Positions 30,965-40,181 of a stretch of DNA of 52,200 bases are shown piece after piece. The position numbers and the translations under genes were made by a program. Every line of letters begins with the position of its first letter. Position 1 is the stretch's first letter. The notes beneath the pieces were generated by a model, which was given only the letters and a program-made list of their open reading frames with translations, had not been told where the DNA came from and ran no database searches. The DNA lies in assembly GCA_026392155.1 (NCBI GenBank), contig JAPLCP010000172.1:1-52200 (forward strand), written 5' to 3'. Source of the DNA: Armatimonadota bacterium. GTDB lineage: Bacteria > Armatimonadota > Armatimonadia > Armatimonadales > Armatimonadaceae.

Positions 30965-33900
30965 CGTCGTCGTTGTTGTCGCCACGGAGACGCGGCGTGT
31001 GCGGAACTGTGGGCTGGTGACAATGGCCTCCACTAGCGTGTTAAAGCGATAGTTATTATTGATCAGCCGCTTTTGCATCTCCAAGAGGAGCGGCTCATCA
31101 GAGGGTAGCAGGGTTCGTCCTAGCGAGTAAGACAAAAGCTTGCGACCAAAGTTATCGAGAAAATCTTTCTGGCGGCGCTGCTTGAGGAACTCTTGGAGAC
31201 CCGCGACATCCTCAAAGTCTTTTCCACCAGGGAACGGAGCGCGGCTATCCACCTGCTTGCCACCGCCATCTTTGGTGCGTCGCTCGCCAATCGGGCCAAA
31301 CTTCTCAAAGACCAGGCCGTAGGAGTCGAAGCGAGCATGGCAGCCCGCACACGCCGGGTTCTTGCGGTGGGCCGCCAGCACCTCACGGAGGGTTTGATCC
31401 CCCATCTGGGTCTCGTCCTTGGGAAGCTCGGGCACCACGGCGGGCGGCGGGGGAATCTGCTCGCCCAGCAAGCGCCGCACGACCCAGTAGCCACGCCGCA
31501 CGGGGCTGGTGCGTAGCCCCGAGGCGTTCTTGGTCATAAAAACGGCCATCGGGAAGAGGCCACCACGACCATATTTCTCCGCGCTCTGGACTTTCACCCA
31601 GGCATCTTTCTCCACTTTTATATCGTCCATGCCGTAGTGCTTGGCAAGGGGCGCATTGACGAAAGTATGCTTTGCGTAGAGCCAGTCGAGAACGGAGCCG
31701 TTGCTCTGGAAGGTGTCCATCATGAAGTGCACAGGCTCCTCGAACATCGCCTGACGCAGGGTGTCGTTGAAGCTCGGAAAGCGCTCGCGGTCCACGGCGT
31801 TGTGCTCTTCAAACCGGCGGAAGTCCAGCCAGTTGCCGCCAAACTCCACTGCCAGCGCCTGGACGCGTGGGTCTTTGAGCATGCGCCGCGCCTGAGCTGC
31901 GAGCACCTCGGGCTTGTGCAGCTCGCCCTTTACCGCAAGCGCCATCAGCTCGTCATCGGGCAGGCTGGCCCAGATAAAGTAGCTCAGGCGGCTCGCCAGT
32001 GCGAGATCTGAGAGCGGCTGAGTCTTCGCCTTGCTCGGCGGGGCTTGCACGTTCGACGAGAGAATCTTCCCGGTAGCGGGCTTTGCCGGTACAGCGGGCG
32101 CATCGCCATCGAGCCGGAACAGGAAGCTAGGCGACATCAGAATGCTGGCAACGCAGTCCCGAATGGCGCTCTCGTGGGGAATGCCCTCTTTCTGTCGGAG
32201 AGTTTTGTAGAAGCCTAGTAGGCTCGTGCGCTCGGCCTCGGTGAGGGGGCGACGGTAGGCACGGCGGGCGAAGTCGAGCAGCGCCTTGACATGCACCGGC
32301 TCCGCGGCGGCCCGGTCGCGCTCTTCCTGGCGGATATCCGCAGACGCGCGCTTGAAGTAGTCCTCATAGGCCGCCAGTGTCTCTGGTTCCGCTCCCTTGC
32401 GCTTGGCCTTGGCAAGATAAAGATCCGCGTAGCGCTTGATGAACTCCTCGCTCGCACTAGCCCGGTCGGTGTACTTGGCAAAGTTGAACTCCGGGTCGCG
32501 CTCAGCGAGGATTGTCTGCGCCTCAAGCCCCTCGTAGAACATTCCCTGGAGGTAGGTCTCCTCATTGTAGGCAGCCATGATCGCAAAGTCGCGCCAGAGG
32601 GCATCGAGCTCTCTCTGGCCCTTCGCGTCTAAAACCAGCTCCATCAGCGGCACATCGTCGCGGAAGTAGCTGGTTGCGTTGTGGGTTCCCCCGGTCAGCA
32701 GGCGATCGGTGCGCTGGAAGATATTGTCAGACTCCATTAGGCCACGCTCATCAATAAAGAACGCATCCGGGAAGATACTGCTGAACTGCTCGAAGCTCGC
32801 TTGATACGGAGCTCGCTCCGCCTCGCCTGAGGGGATAAAGAGATCCGCATCTACCGGATCGGTGATCATCTTCGGCGGGTCTTTTACCTGGCCCAGAGAG
32901 CCGCCTTTCACAGGGGCGGGGCGGCTTGCAGGAACGCCATCCACTTGCAGAAGCTTGTCGTTGAACTTGCGGCGGTGGGCCGCGTAGAGCCGGTCTTTCC
33001 AGAGGATATTGGTGAAGCTGCCTGCCCGGAACTCGGCAGGAACCTTAAGGTTTCCAAAGCGCCAGGCGATCTTACGACGCAGGCCAACAACCCACTCGCG
33101 TAGCTCGCGACTGCCGGCTTTAGCCGCCTCGGGGTCACTCGGAAGAGCGCTGAACTTTTTCTGGAGGGTCGCCACAGGCCCGACTTTGTACTCCGGGGCG
33201 TTGAGCAGCTTCCAGATCGTCTCTAAGTACTTCGCACTGACTTTCTCCTCCACAGCGACGGTCGCCAGAGGCTTACCAGAGCTCTTGAGCTTCCAGGCGG
33301 CGTAGAAATAATCGGCAAGCTCGGTGGGCTGGCTCTTGTAGAAGGCGACAATGCGCTTGGTGCAGAACTTATTGCGGTCTGTCTCCACCACAACAGGATG
33401 CGCAGCAAAGGCAAGCCCTGTGGAGGTGAGCGCCATGTGGTCGGAGATTTTCTTTGCCGCCGCGATGTACTTCTTCAGGAGTGCGGGAGAGAACGTCAGT
33501 GACTCGCCGGAGTTGTCAAAGCCTTCCTGGTTGGCGGGGTCTACCGGGAACTCTTTCGTCGGGCGAAGATCCACGCCCGTGAGATCACGAACCGTGTAGT
33601 CGTACTCGGCATTGCTGAGGCGCCGGGCGAGCACCGGGCCAGGGTCGCCTGCCGTGCGCGAAATCTCTAGCTGCCGTACGGCGGCAATCCAGGCCATGAC
33701 TGCCGCGCGTTGCTTGTCTGTGGGACGCTTGGAGAAGTCGGCGGGAGGCATGTCTTTGGCATGCAGTCGCTCCATCACCAGAGTCCAGTGCGGCAGGTCT
33801 TTGACCACGGATGCCATGGTGGTGTAGCCGGCAAGGTTGAGCTGGGCCTGCGGTTTATCTTTCCCGTGACAGCCTGTGCAGTAGGCTTGCATAAACGGGC

Positions 33901-34072
33901 GAACCGTGCTTGCAAACTGCTTCTCCAGCTCCCGCGCTGTCGGCCCCACAGTCGCCGCCCCAGACCTCCCCGTCCATAAAAGCATGACAGAAAGCGAGAG
34001 GGTGGACGCCAAGGCGCCCCCGGTGTAAAGATTCAACCTGAACTTACGATGCATCATCTCAAATGATAGCAT
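30953..34072 (-). CDS. DUF1592/DUF1588-type planctomycete cytochrome c protein
   Basis: A 1039-residue exported protein. After a signal segment, a heme-binding CTGCH (residues 65-69) lies in a PSCyt-type domain, followed by the DUF1587 (RRLSNAEYDYTVRDLTG), DUF1595, DUF1592 (LASRLSYFIWASLPDDELM), DUF1588 (a second heme-like CAGCH in KNPACAGCHARFDSYG) and DUF1585 (LLSYSLGRTLLPSDEPLL) domains at the C-terminus. It is the usual partner of DUF1552. These large periplasmic proteins are typical of planctomycetes; function is unproven. The ATG at 34072 has AGGGAG very close; the ATG pair at 34057/34054 is an alternative. Confidence 0.93.
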   Translation of the reverse strand: MLSFEMMHRKFRLNLYTGGALASTLSLSVMLLWTGRSGAATVGPTARELEKQFASTVRPFMQAYCTGCHGKDKPQAQLNLAGYTTMASVVKDLPHWTLVMERLHAKDMPPADFSKRPTDKQRAAVMAWIAAVRQLEISRTAGDPGPVLARRLSNAEYDYTVRDLTGVDLRPTKEFPVDPANQEGFDNSGESLTFSPALLKKYIAAAKKISDHMALTSTGLAFAAHPVVVETDRNKFCTKRIVAFYKSQPTELADYFYAAWKLKSSGKPLATVAVEEKVSAKYLETIWKLLNAPEYKVGPVATLQKKFSALPSDPEAAKAGSRELREWVVGLRRKIAWRFGNLKVPAEFRAGSFTNILWKDRLYAAHRRKFNDKLLQVDGVPASRPAPVKGGSLGQVKDPPKMITDPVDADLFIPSGEAERAPYQASFEQFSSIFPDAFFIDERGLMESDNIFQRTDRLLTGGTHNATSYFRDDVPLMELVLDAKGQRELDALWRDFAIMAAYNEETYLQGMFYEGLEAQTILAERDPEFNFAKYTDRASASEEFIKRYADLYLAKAKRKGAEPETLAAYEDYFKRASADIRQEERDRAAAEPVHVKALLDFARRAYRRPLTEAERTSLLGFYKTLRQKEGIPHESAIRDCVASILMSPSFLFRLDGDAPAVPAKPATGKILSSNVQAPPSKAKTQPLSDLALASRLSYFIWASLPDDELMALAVKGELHKPEVLAAQARRMLKDPRVQALAVEFGGNWLDFRRFEEHNAVDRERFPSFNDTLRQAMFEEPVHFMMDTFQSNGSVLDWLYAKHTFVNAPLAKHYGMDDIKVEKDAWVKVQSAEKYGRGGLFPMAVFMTKNASGLRTSPVRRGYWVVRRLLGEQIPPPPAVVPELPKDETQMGDQTLREVLAAHRKNPACAGCHARFDSYGLVFEKFGPIGERRTKDGGGKQVDSRAPFPGGKDFEDVAGLQEFLKQRRQKDFLDNFGRKLLSYSLGRTLLPSDEPLLLEMQKRLINNNYRFNTLVEAIVTSPQFRTRRVSVATTTTTKES

Positions 34073-34135
34073 GTCTCCCTAGTTTCGTCGAATAGTTTCC
34101 CTCGTCATTCGCTCCTTTTTTACGAATCGCTGTGC

Positions 34136-34154
34136 CGCCGGTTGGAAACCGGCG
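34136..34154. repeat. Short palindromic element upstream of the PQQ gene
   Basis: CGCCGGTT (34136-34143) and AACCGGCG (34147-34154) form a perfect 8-bp stem with a GGA loop. The form is REP-like. A second copy was not found in this window. The rest of 34073-34250 holds GGTATAGT at 34199-34206, a possible -10. Confidence 0.5.
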
Positions 34155-34250
34155 TCTACAACAGCCTTCGTCTAGGGAACCTCATCGTAGCGCACTCGGG
34201 TATAGTAGGGCAATCCTAGATTTTTCCCAGAGCGGAAGAAAGAAGCACTC

Positions 34251-35507
34251 ATGAAAATTCAAAATCTTGCGCTGGTGGCGCTGGCACTGACGGCAGTGGG
34301 GACGATGGCACGGGCCGACGACTGGACGCAGTGGCGTGGGCCGAAGCGCGATGGTGTCTCGCTGGAGAAGGGGCTGCTTAAGGCGTGGCCTGCCAGTGGG
34401 CCGAAGCTGATCTGGCAGGTGAAAGAGATTGGTTCAGGGTACTCCACGCCCGTAGTGGTGGAAAACCGGCTCTATGTTCTGAGCAACGAGGGGCTAGAGA
34501 ATGAGTTTGTCCGGGCCTACAGCGCCACCAATGGCAAGCAGCTCTGGTCTACGCGGCTTGGCGCGGTGGGCAACCCCAAGCAGCAGCCCAGCTACCCCGG
34601 CTCACGCTCCACGCCCACCGTGGATGGCAAGCTGCTCTACGCACTCGGCTCCGATGGTGACCTGGCGTGCGTCGAGACGGCAACAGGAAAGCTTGTCTGG
34701 AAGAAGAGCCTGCGAGCGGACTTTGGAGGGACGGCAGGTGTCTGGGCCTACTCCGAGTCGCCCCTCGTAGACGGCAACAAGGTGATTGTCTCGCCTGGTA
34801 GTGAGAGCGCCGCGATGGTGGCCTTAGATAAGAAAACGGGCGCAACCCTCTGGAAGTCCGCGATCCCAGGCGAGAAAGCCGCCAGCTACGCATCTGCGAT
34901 TGCGACCGAGATCGGCGGCGTGCGGCAGTATGTCCAGTACCTGAGTAAAGGTGTGGTCGGGGTGGAGGCCGCGACAGGCAAGCTGCTCTGGCGCTTCGAC
35001 AAGACCCTCGACACGCGCTTTGGGATGCATGCCCTCACGCCGATTGCCTCGACCAACTTCATCTACACCGGCGCAGCGTCGGCCAGTGGCGCGGCGAAGA
35101 TCAGCGCGGCGGCGGGGAGCTTCAGGGCAGACCCAGCCTATATCGAGCGCAAGGCTCCCAACGGCCTCGGGGGGGCAGTGCGCCTGGGCGACTATCTCTA
35201 CGGCACGTCGGGGCCGGTGCTGCTCTGTACCGAGTTCGCCACAGGAAAAGTGCTCTGGGAGGAGCGCAGCATCGGGTCATCGGCGATCTGCTCTGCCGAT
35301 GGCCTTCTCTTCCTGCACGGGGAGAACGGCGAGGTCGCGCTGGTTGAAGCCACCCCTGCAGGCTACAAAGAGAAGGGCCGTTTCGCGCCACCTGCTCAGC
35401 CGGATCGTGGCCAGAGCAAGGCGTGGGCACACCCGATTGTCGCCAATGGGAAACTCTATATCCGCGATCTGGGCTGCCTCTGGTGCTACGACATCAAGGC
35501 AAAGTAA
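34251..35507 (+). CDS. Secreted PQQ-type beta-propeller protein
   Basis: A 418-residue protein with a signal peptide (residues 1-22, ending MARA) followed by DDWTQWRGPKRDGVS, the standard opening of PQQ-like propeller proteins in planctomycetes. Repeated blades carry the pattern DG..LYALGSDGDLACVETATGKLVW and TGKLLWRFDKT (AxDxxTGxxxW type). There are no quinoprotein dehydrogenase catalytic residues visible, so it is more likely a binding or scaffolding protein than an enzyme. It stands alone, converging on the DUF2723 gene with a 14-base overlap. Confidence 0.9.
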   Translation: MKIQNLALVALALTAVGTMARADDWTQWRGPKRDGVSLEKGLLKAWPASGPKLIWQVKEIGSGYSTPVVVENRLYVLSNEGLENEFVRAYSATNGKQLWSTRLGAVGNPKQQPSYPGSRSTPTVDGKLLYALGSDGDLACVETATGKLVWKKSLRADFGGTAGVWAYSESPLVDGNKVIVSPGSESAAMVALDKKTGATLWKSAIPGEKAASYASAIATEIGGVRQYVQYLSKGVVGVEAATGKLLWRFDKTLDTRFGMHALTPIASTNFIYTGAASASGAAKISAAAGSFRADPAYIERKAPNGLGGAVRLGDYLYGTSGPVLLCTEFATGKVLWEERSIGSSAICSADGLLFLHGENGEVALVEATPAGYKEKGRFAPPAQPDRGQSKAWAHPIVANGKLYIRDLGCLWCYDIKAK

Positions 35508-37326
35508 GGCGCTTAAGCCCTGCCTCGACTTCTGAGTCACGGAAGATGAAGCTGGCCCCGGTGTAGTGCTCGCGGGCCAGCTCCTCTTGCCCTTGTTTCT
35601 CGGCAAGCTGGGCAAGCGCTTTATGGGCACTGAAGTAACGCACCATCACGTGGAGCTGGAGGGGATCACTTTCGTCTTCATTTCCATGGTTACGGTAGAC
35701 TCCACGGGTCTTGAGCTGTGGCCAGAGAGCCGCGTTTTGCGCCAGAAGCGCCGTGCTCTCAGGGACATTCCCCGGTTCGTAGAGGCGCTGGGTAATGCCC
35801 CACGGGACGCGTACAAAAGGCTGGAGCCTCTGATTCAGCGTGGGGAATCCGACCTCTGCCGGGCGATCATCTTGCCTATCATCGGAGACAAGGAGCACCG
35901 GACGGTTCTCTGCAAGGGCCATGCGAACCAGGAGCTGAAGGTACGTGCCATCCGCTGTCGCCTCACGGGACAGGCCATGAAGAGAGGGTAGGCTAGGCCA
36001 TTGACGCTGGAGATGAACAAAGTACCAGTCGGTGTCATTGCTGAGCGTCCCTTCCAACAAGTCCACATTCAGCACCGCGACATCGGGGCGCTGGTGTTTG
36101 ACAAACTTAAGATACCAGAGGGTAAAAACGGTGTTATTGGTCGCCAGAACCACCGCATTTTTGGGCGAGCTGGTCAAGATATTCGCTGCAAAATCCGCTT
36201 CGATAAAGTTGCTGCTCTTCTCTGTTGTCGCCAAGTGAGTGGTCATCTGTACGAGGGGAGTTAGAAGTGCCAGGATCGCCAGAGGGCGCACCACCGGGGG
36301 ACACTTGCCACTCAGCCACGTTCCCACCTGGCCCATGCCCACGGCAATCCAAGCGGCGACACAAAGATACGACGGAATGTAGTAGACATAGATATCCGCG
36401 ATCGCGTAGTTTGTCGCGTAGATAATGTCCACGATAAACACCCAGCCCGTCAGCGCCAAGATAGCTCGTTTGCGTTTCCCGAGCGCGATCATCCCCGGCA
36501 GCATAAAAGCCAGAAAGACACCCCCAAACTCTTTCCAGAGTGCGCCCGAGGCATAGCTCCAGAGCCGCAGGTGCCAGGTTCCTAGGGGCTGGGTAAACAT
36601 TAGCGGACGATACTGTGAGCCATTAACATGCTGGAAAAACCGGGGCCAAGTCTGCGGATCACCCCACTTGAGCGGCGAGTCACTGAAGTGCGCGGCGAGA
36701 GGAATATAGGCATAGAGAAGCAAGGGAAGCAGAAAAAGTGGCACGAGAGGCAAGAGCTTCTTGAAGCTGACTTTGTAAAGCGCTAATAACAGAAAGCCCG
36801 GCAGAAAAAGCGCCATCGTCAGGTTGTTGGTCAGGGAGAGACCATAGACCAGCACCAGTGACTTCAAGACAGGTTCGCCCCGCTCTAAGCGTACACTGAG
36901 CCAGAGAATCGTGCAGAGAAACAGCGCCGTGAGGGTATAGACCTCGCACGAGAGCGACTGCTGCCAGAGAGTCGGGGCAAAAGCAAGCAAAAGCGCTACG
37001 CTTACTGAGACAGCGCGTGAGGTCACGATGCTCGCAACAAAGCGATAGAACATCGCCACAGCTCCGGCTCCAAAGAGCGCAGTCATCAGATTGACGCGGG
37101 CGGCGGGCTCTTCGATCAGGGGCACGAGTCCAAAGAGAAACGCCCGTCCCAGAAGCGTGAAGAGCGGGTAGCCCGTGGGATGGCAGATCCCCAGCGTGTA
37201 CATCGCCGTCTCAAAGTCGCCGTCATCGCCCGTGTAGATCGTCCGGCACATGGTCGCGGCATAAACGACGGCGGCGAGGGCAAAGAGCAGCCACGCGATC
37301 TTACGGTCGGAGAGGGTTTGAAGCAC
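35494..37326 (-). CDS. DUF2723/TMEM260-like GT-C membrane protein
   Basis: A 610-residue protein with about ten to twelve helices in the first 400 residues. The first loop has TGDDGDFETAMYTLGICHPTGYPLF, the signature of DUF2723 (PF11028), whose animal relative TMEM260 is an O-mannosyltransferase. The C-terminal 200 residues are soluble and probably extracellular, with helical repeat character near the end (SAHKALAQLAEKQGQEELAREHY). It likely glycosylates an exported protein or lipid. There is no operon partner. Confidence 0.87.
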   Translation of the reverse strand: MLQTLSDRKIAWLLFALAAVVYAATMCRTIYTGDDGDFETAMYTLGICHPTGYPLFTLLGRAFLFGLVPLIEEPAARVNLMTALFGAGAVAMFYRFVASIVTSRAVSVSVALLLAFAPTLWQQSLSCEVYTLTALFLCTILWLSVRLERGEPVLKSLVLVYGLSLTNNLTMALFLPGFLLLALYKVSFKKLLPLVPLFLLPLLLYAYIPLAAHFSDSPLKWGDPQTWPRFFQHVNGSQYRPLMFTQPLGTWHLRLWSYASGALWKEFGGVFLAFMLPGMIALGKRKRAILALTGWVFIVDIIYATNYAIADIYVYYIPSYLCVAAWIAVGMGQVGTWLSGKCPPVVRPLAILALLTPLVQMTTHLATTEKSSNFIEADFAANILTSSPKNAVVLATNNTVFTLWYLKFVKHQRPDVAVLNVDLLEGTLSNDTDWYFVHLQRQWPSLPSLHGLSREATADGTYLQLLVRMALAENRPVLLVSDDRQDDRPAEVGFPTLNQRLQPFVRVPWGITQRLYEPGNVPESTALLAQNAALWPQLKTRGVYRNHGNEDESDPLQLHVMVRYFSAHKALAQLAEKQGQEELAREHYTGASFIFRDSEVEAGLKRLTLP

Positions 37327-37376
37327 ACCTAAAGTATCGGCGTGCCCCCGTAATTTTTACAGCCTCTGCTTTCAGA

Positions 37377-38498
37377 TCATAGGACGCCTCGCAAGTAGTC
37401 CGGGCCATCCAGTGCGCCTTGGGGAGGGACGATTTTCGAGAAGGCGTCGTTGGTCTCTTGGAGGGCAAACAGCAAGGGGAACTTTCCCGGAGGCGGGCTG
37501 GGGGTGTACGTCCCTGCCCCCCAAGCACGGCCCTCGGCAAAAGCGCGGAGCTTACGAATCTTTGCGCTGGCCCGGTCAAGAGTGAAAATGCCCTCCATTT
37601 TTCCGTCGAGTCCGCGCTGAGCATTTCCTGTCTGCATGGCATAGTCACCGGTGAAGCGAATCTCAACCGTCTCCGCGGTTTTCTGGAGGATCGTCCCTAC
37701 AAACCGGGCTCGCTTTACCTCACCTACCTGCCAGAAGTTAGGCTCCCCTCGGACAAAGTCCGTCAGGTGGTAGCGAGCAAGCCTTGCGATCAGAGTGGGA
37801 GGCAGAGCAAACTCCCCGGTTGCGGGTGCCTCCGCCATCGCACGCACCTCGTCGGGCAAGACCCAGAGATGGTCACGCGCCGCCCCCTTATTGAGCTCGT
37901 GGCAGCCTGCAGGCAGGGGATGAATTCGGACAAAGAGACGCAAGATGGACGATCCCGCAGGCGCAAGGCGTGTGAAATCGCTGCCAAGCTCACTGGCGGC
38001 AACGGTCACCCGAGCGGGCGGATTTTGGGCGAACTTCTCCTGCCCAGTTTTTAATAGCTGTAGCAGACGCTCCACATCGCGGTTATTGTTGAAGCCGTAT
38101 GCCGCTCCATCCGCCCCGGCAACATAGTGTCCTTGCGCCGTCTGCCCGCTTAAGATTCGGGGGTTGACGGTCTGGGCCATCGCCATGAACCAGTTGCGAG
38201 CCGGAGACTTTCCATTCTGGATTTCGTGGGTATCGCCGGTAACGGGAATAAATTCCTGCTGAAGGGATTTGATCACGCGGGGATCGCTAAACTTGGACGC
38301 ACGGTCCAATTTCCCGTTGTTTCAAACACAGCCCAGAGGATTGCCGTTCATGATCCAGAGATACAGAGGCTTGCCCGTGCGCTGCGCTTCAAGCCGAGCC
38401 GCCATGATATTGGTGCGCCAGGGAATCTGTAGCCAGAGTTCTTCTTCCGGAGTGGGGAGCACTACCTTGATCTTCTGATCCAGCGTGTCAAGAGTCAT
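37377..38498 (-). CDS. Thioredoxin-fold protein with in-frame UGA: candidate selenoprotein
   Basis: From the ATG at 38498 (AAGGA eight bases upstream) the frame reads 58 codons, meets TGA at 38324-38322, and continues in the same frame for 314 more codons to 37377. The first part is a thioredoxin-like segment (PWRTNIMAARLEAQRTGKPL, YLWIMNGNPLGCV), the UGA falls exactly in the redox position (Cys57-Val-UGA59), and the following NNGKLDRASKFSDPRVIKSL continues the fold. A hairpin suitable as a bacterial SECIS follows. With selenocysteine the product is 373 residues. If UGA is a true stop, the rest would need the TTG at 38309 and the gene would be a pseudogene. The downstream half is intact, which argues for read-through. 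The function is probably a redox or disulfide role; the C-terminal domain is unrecognised. Confidence 0.7.
38291..38312 (-). other. SECIS-like hairpin after the in-frame UGA
   Basis: On the minus strand TTGGAC (38309-38304) and GTCCAA (38298-38293) make a perfect 6-bp stem with loop CGTGC, and can extend with A-T pairs across one bulged G. The loop starts 18 bases after the UGA and has G as its second base. Both features meet the general description of bacterial SECIS elements. Confidence 0.55.
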
Positions 38499-38654
38499 CG
38501 TTGTTTCCTTACAAGCAAACCATTCCTGCTTTTCTTTGCACTATACCTGATGGCAAGCGGGTGAGTTGGTGGGTGGTCGAGGATTTTTTGTGTGTGATCC
38601 GATACAATCGGGCGGGCACTTTAGCGCCTCACACTTTCATCACGACAAAGAATT

Positions 38655-40136
38655 ATGGCAAAACAAACTATCACCACGCGCGAAAAAGACTACTCGCAGT
38701 GGTATCTCGATATCGTCAAAGAGGCAGATCTTTCTGACTACTCCCCGGTGCGTGGCTGTATGGTCATCAAGCCCACGGGCTACGCGATCTGGGAGATGAT
38801 CCAGCAGGGGCTCGACAAGCGCATTAAAGACACGGGCCATGTCAATGCCTACTTCCCGCTGTTTATTCCCGTGAGCTTTCTGACCAAAGAAGCGCAGCAC
38901 GTCGAGGGCTTCGCGCCGGAGGTGGCCGTGGTGACGCACCACAGGCTCGAGAGCGACGGCAAGGGCGGGCTGGTTCCGGCAGCGCCACTAGACGAGCCGC
39001 TGGTCGTCCGCCCGACCTCGGAGGCGATTATCGGAGATAGCTTCTCGCGCTGGGTGCAGTCGTGGCGCGACCTGCCGCTGCTGATCAACCAGTGGGCCAA
39101 CGTGGTGCGCTGGGAGCTGCGCACGCGCCCGTTTCTGCGCACCGCAGAGTTTCTCTGGCAGGAGGGCCACACCGCCCACACCACCCACGATGAGGCCGAG
39201 GAAGAGACGCTAAAAATTCTTCATGAGGTCTACTCGGACTTTCTGGAGAACGTCATGGCGATCCCGGTCTTCAAGGGGCAGAAAACCGAGAAAGAGAAGT
39301 TCGCGGGGGCCCTGCGCACCTACGCCATCGAGGCGATGATGCAGGACGGCAAGGCGCTCCAAGCGGGCACGAGCCACAATCTCGGGCAGAACTTTGCGAA
39401 AGCTTTCGAAATTAAGTTCCAGGGCCAGAACCAGAACGAGATCGAGTATGCCTGGACCACGTCTTGGGGCGTCTCGACCCGTCTGATCGGTGCACTCATC
39501 ATGGCGCACTCCGACGACGACGGCCTGGTGCTGCCGCCGCGCCTCGCTCCAACCCAGGCGGTGATCGTCCCGATCTACAAGACCGACGACGAAAAAGCCG
39601 CGACGCTGGCCGCCGCCGAGCAGCTCAAGGCCGCGATTGGCGATAAAGCCCGTGTCAAGATCGACGCGCGGGACAACGTGACGCCAGGCTTTAAGTTCAA
39701 CGAGTGGGAGGTCAAGGGCATCCCCGTGCGGATCGAGATCGGGCCGCGTGATGTCGCCAACCAGACCGTGGTGCTGGGCCGCCGGGACCGTCCGGGCAAA
39801 GAGGGCAAGCGCTTCGTCAGCTGGGCCGAGCTCCCCGAGGCTCTTCCTGCGCTTCTCGAAGAGATCCAGACTGCGCTCTACGACCGCGCCAAGGCCTTCC
39901 GCGACGCCCATGTGACGGATGTCGCCAGCTACGCCGAGCTAGCGGCTGCTGTCGAGACCGGGTTTGCCCGCGCTTGGTGGGCAGGCTCGCGCGAGGACGA
40001 AGACAAGATCCAGCTAGAGCTAAAAGCCACGATCCGCTGCATCCCGCTGGAGGCAGACCAACCCGGCGGCGAGGGCGTCTGTGTGCTCACCGGCCAGCCC
40101 GCCACCCAGCAAGTGCTGTTTGCGCGGAGCTACTGA
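38655..40136 (+). CDS. proS: Prolyl-tRNA synthetase, archaeal/eukaryote type
   Basis: Charges tRNA-Pro with proline in the cytosol. The 493-residue length and the layout are those of the ProS type without the bacterial editing insertion: class II motif 1 around GYAIWEMIQQGLDKRIKDTG, TSEAIIGDSFSRWV, motif 2 (LRTRPFLRTAEFLWQEGHTAH), the histidine-rich AGTSHNLGQNFAKAFEI region and motif 3 (GVSTRLIGALIMAH). The anticodon-binding domain (VIVPIYKTDDEKAATLAAAEQL) and the zinc-like C-terminal domain end in the typical terminal Tyr (LFARSY). It is transcribed alone. Upstream a GATACAAT (about 38604) may be a -10. Confidence 0.97.
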   Translation: MAKQTITTREKDYSQWYLDIVKEADLSDYSPVRGCMVIKPTGYAIWEMIQQGLDKRIKDTGHVNAYFPLFIPVSFLTKEAQHVEGFAPEVAVVTHHRLESDGKGGLVPAAPLDEPLVVRPTSEAIIGDSFSRWVQSWRDLPLLINQWANVVRWELRTRPFLRTAEFLWQEGHTAHTTHDEAEEETLKILHEVYSDFLENVMAIPVFKGQKTEKEKFAGALRTYAIEAMMQDGKALQAGTSHNLGQNFAKAFEIKFQGQNQNEIEYAWTTSWGVSTRLIGALIMAHSDDDGLVLPPRLAPTQAVIVPIYKTDDEKAATLAAAEQLKAAIGDKARVKIDARDNVTPGFKFNEWEVKGIPVRIEIGPRDVANQTVVLGRRDRPGKEGKRFVSWAELPEALPALLEEIQTALYDRAKAFRDAHVTDVASYAELAAAVETGFARAWWAGSREDEDKIQLELKATIRCIPLEADQPGGEGVCVLTGQPATQQVLFARSY

Positions 40137-40150
40137 CCCTCCTCCCCTAG

Positions 40151-40178
40151 CCCCTCCTCCCAATCCTGGGAGGAGGGG
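40151..40178. repeat. Palindromic repeat copy 2, between convergent proS and SDR
   Basis: A 12-bp perfect stem (CCCCTCCTCCCA / TGGGAGGAGGGG) with an ATCC loop fills the 45-base gap between the two convergent genes. 26 or more bases are identical to copy 1 in the TSUP gene. It may act as a terminator in both directions, although no T-run follows. Confidence 0.8.
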
Positions 40179-40181
40179 AAC

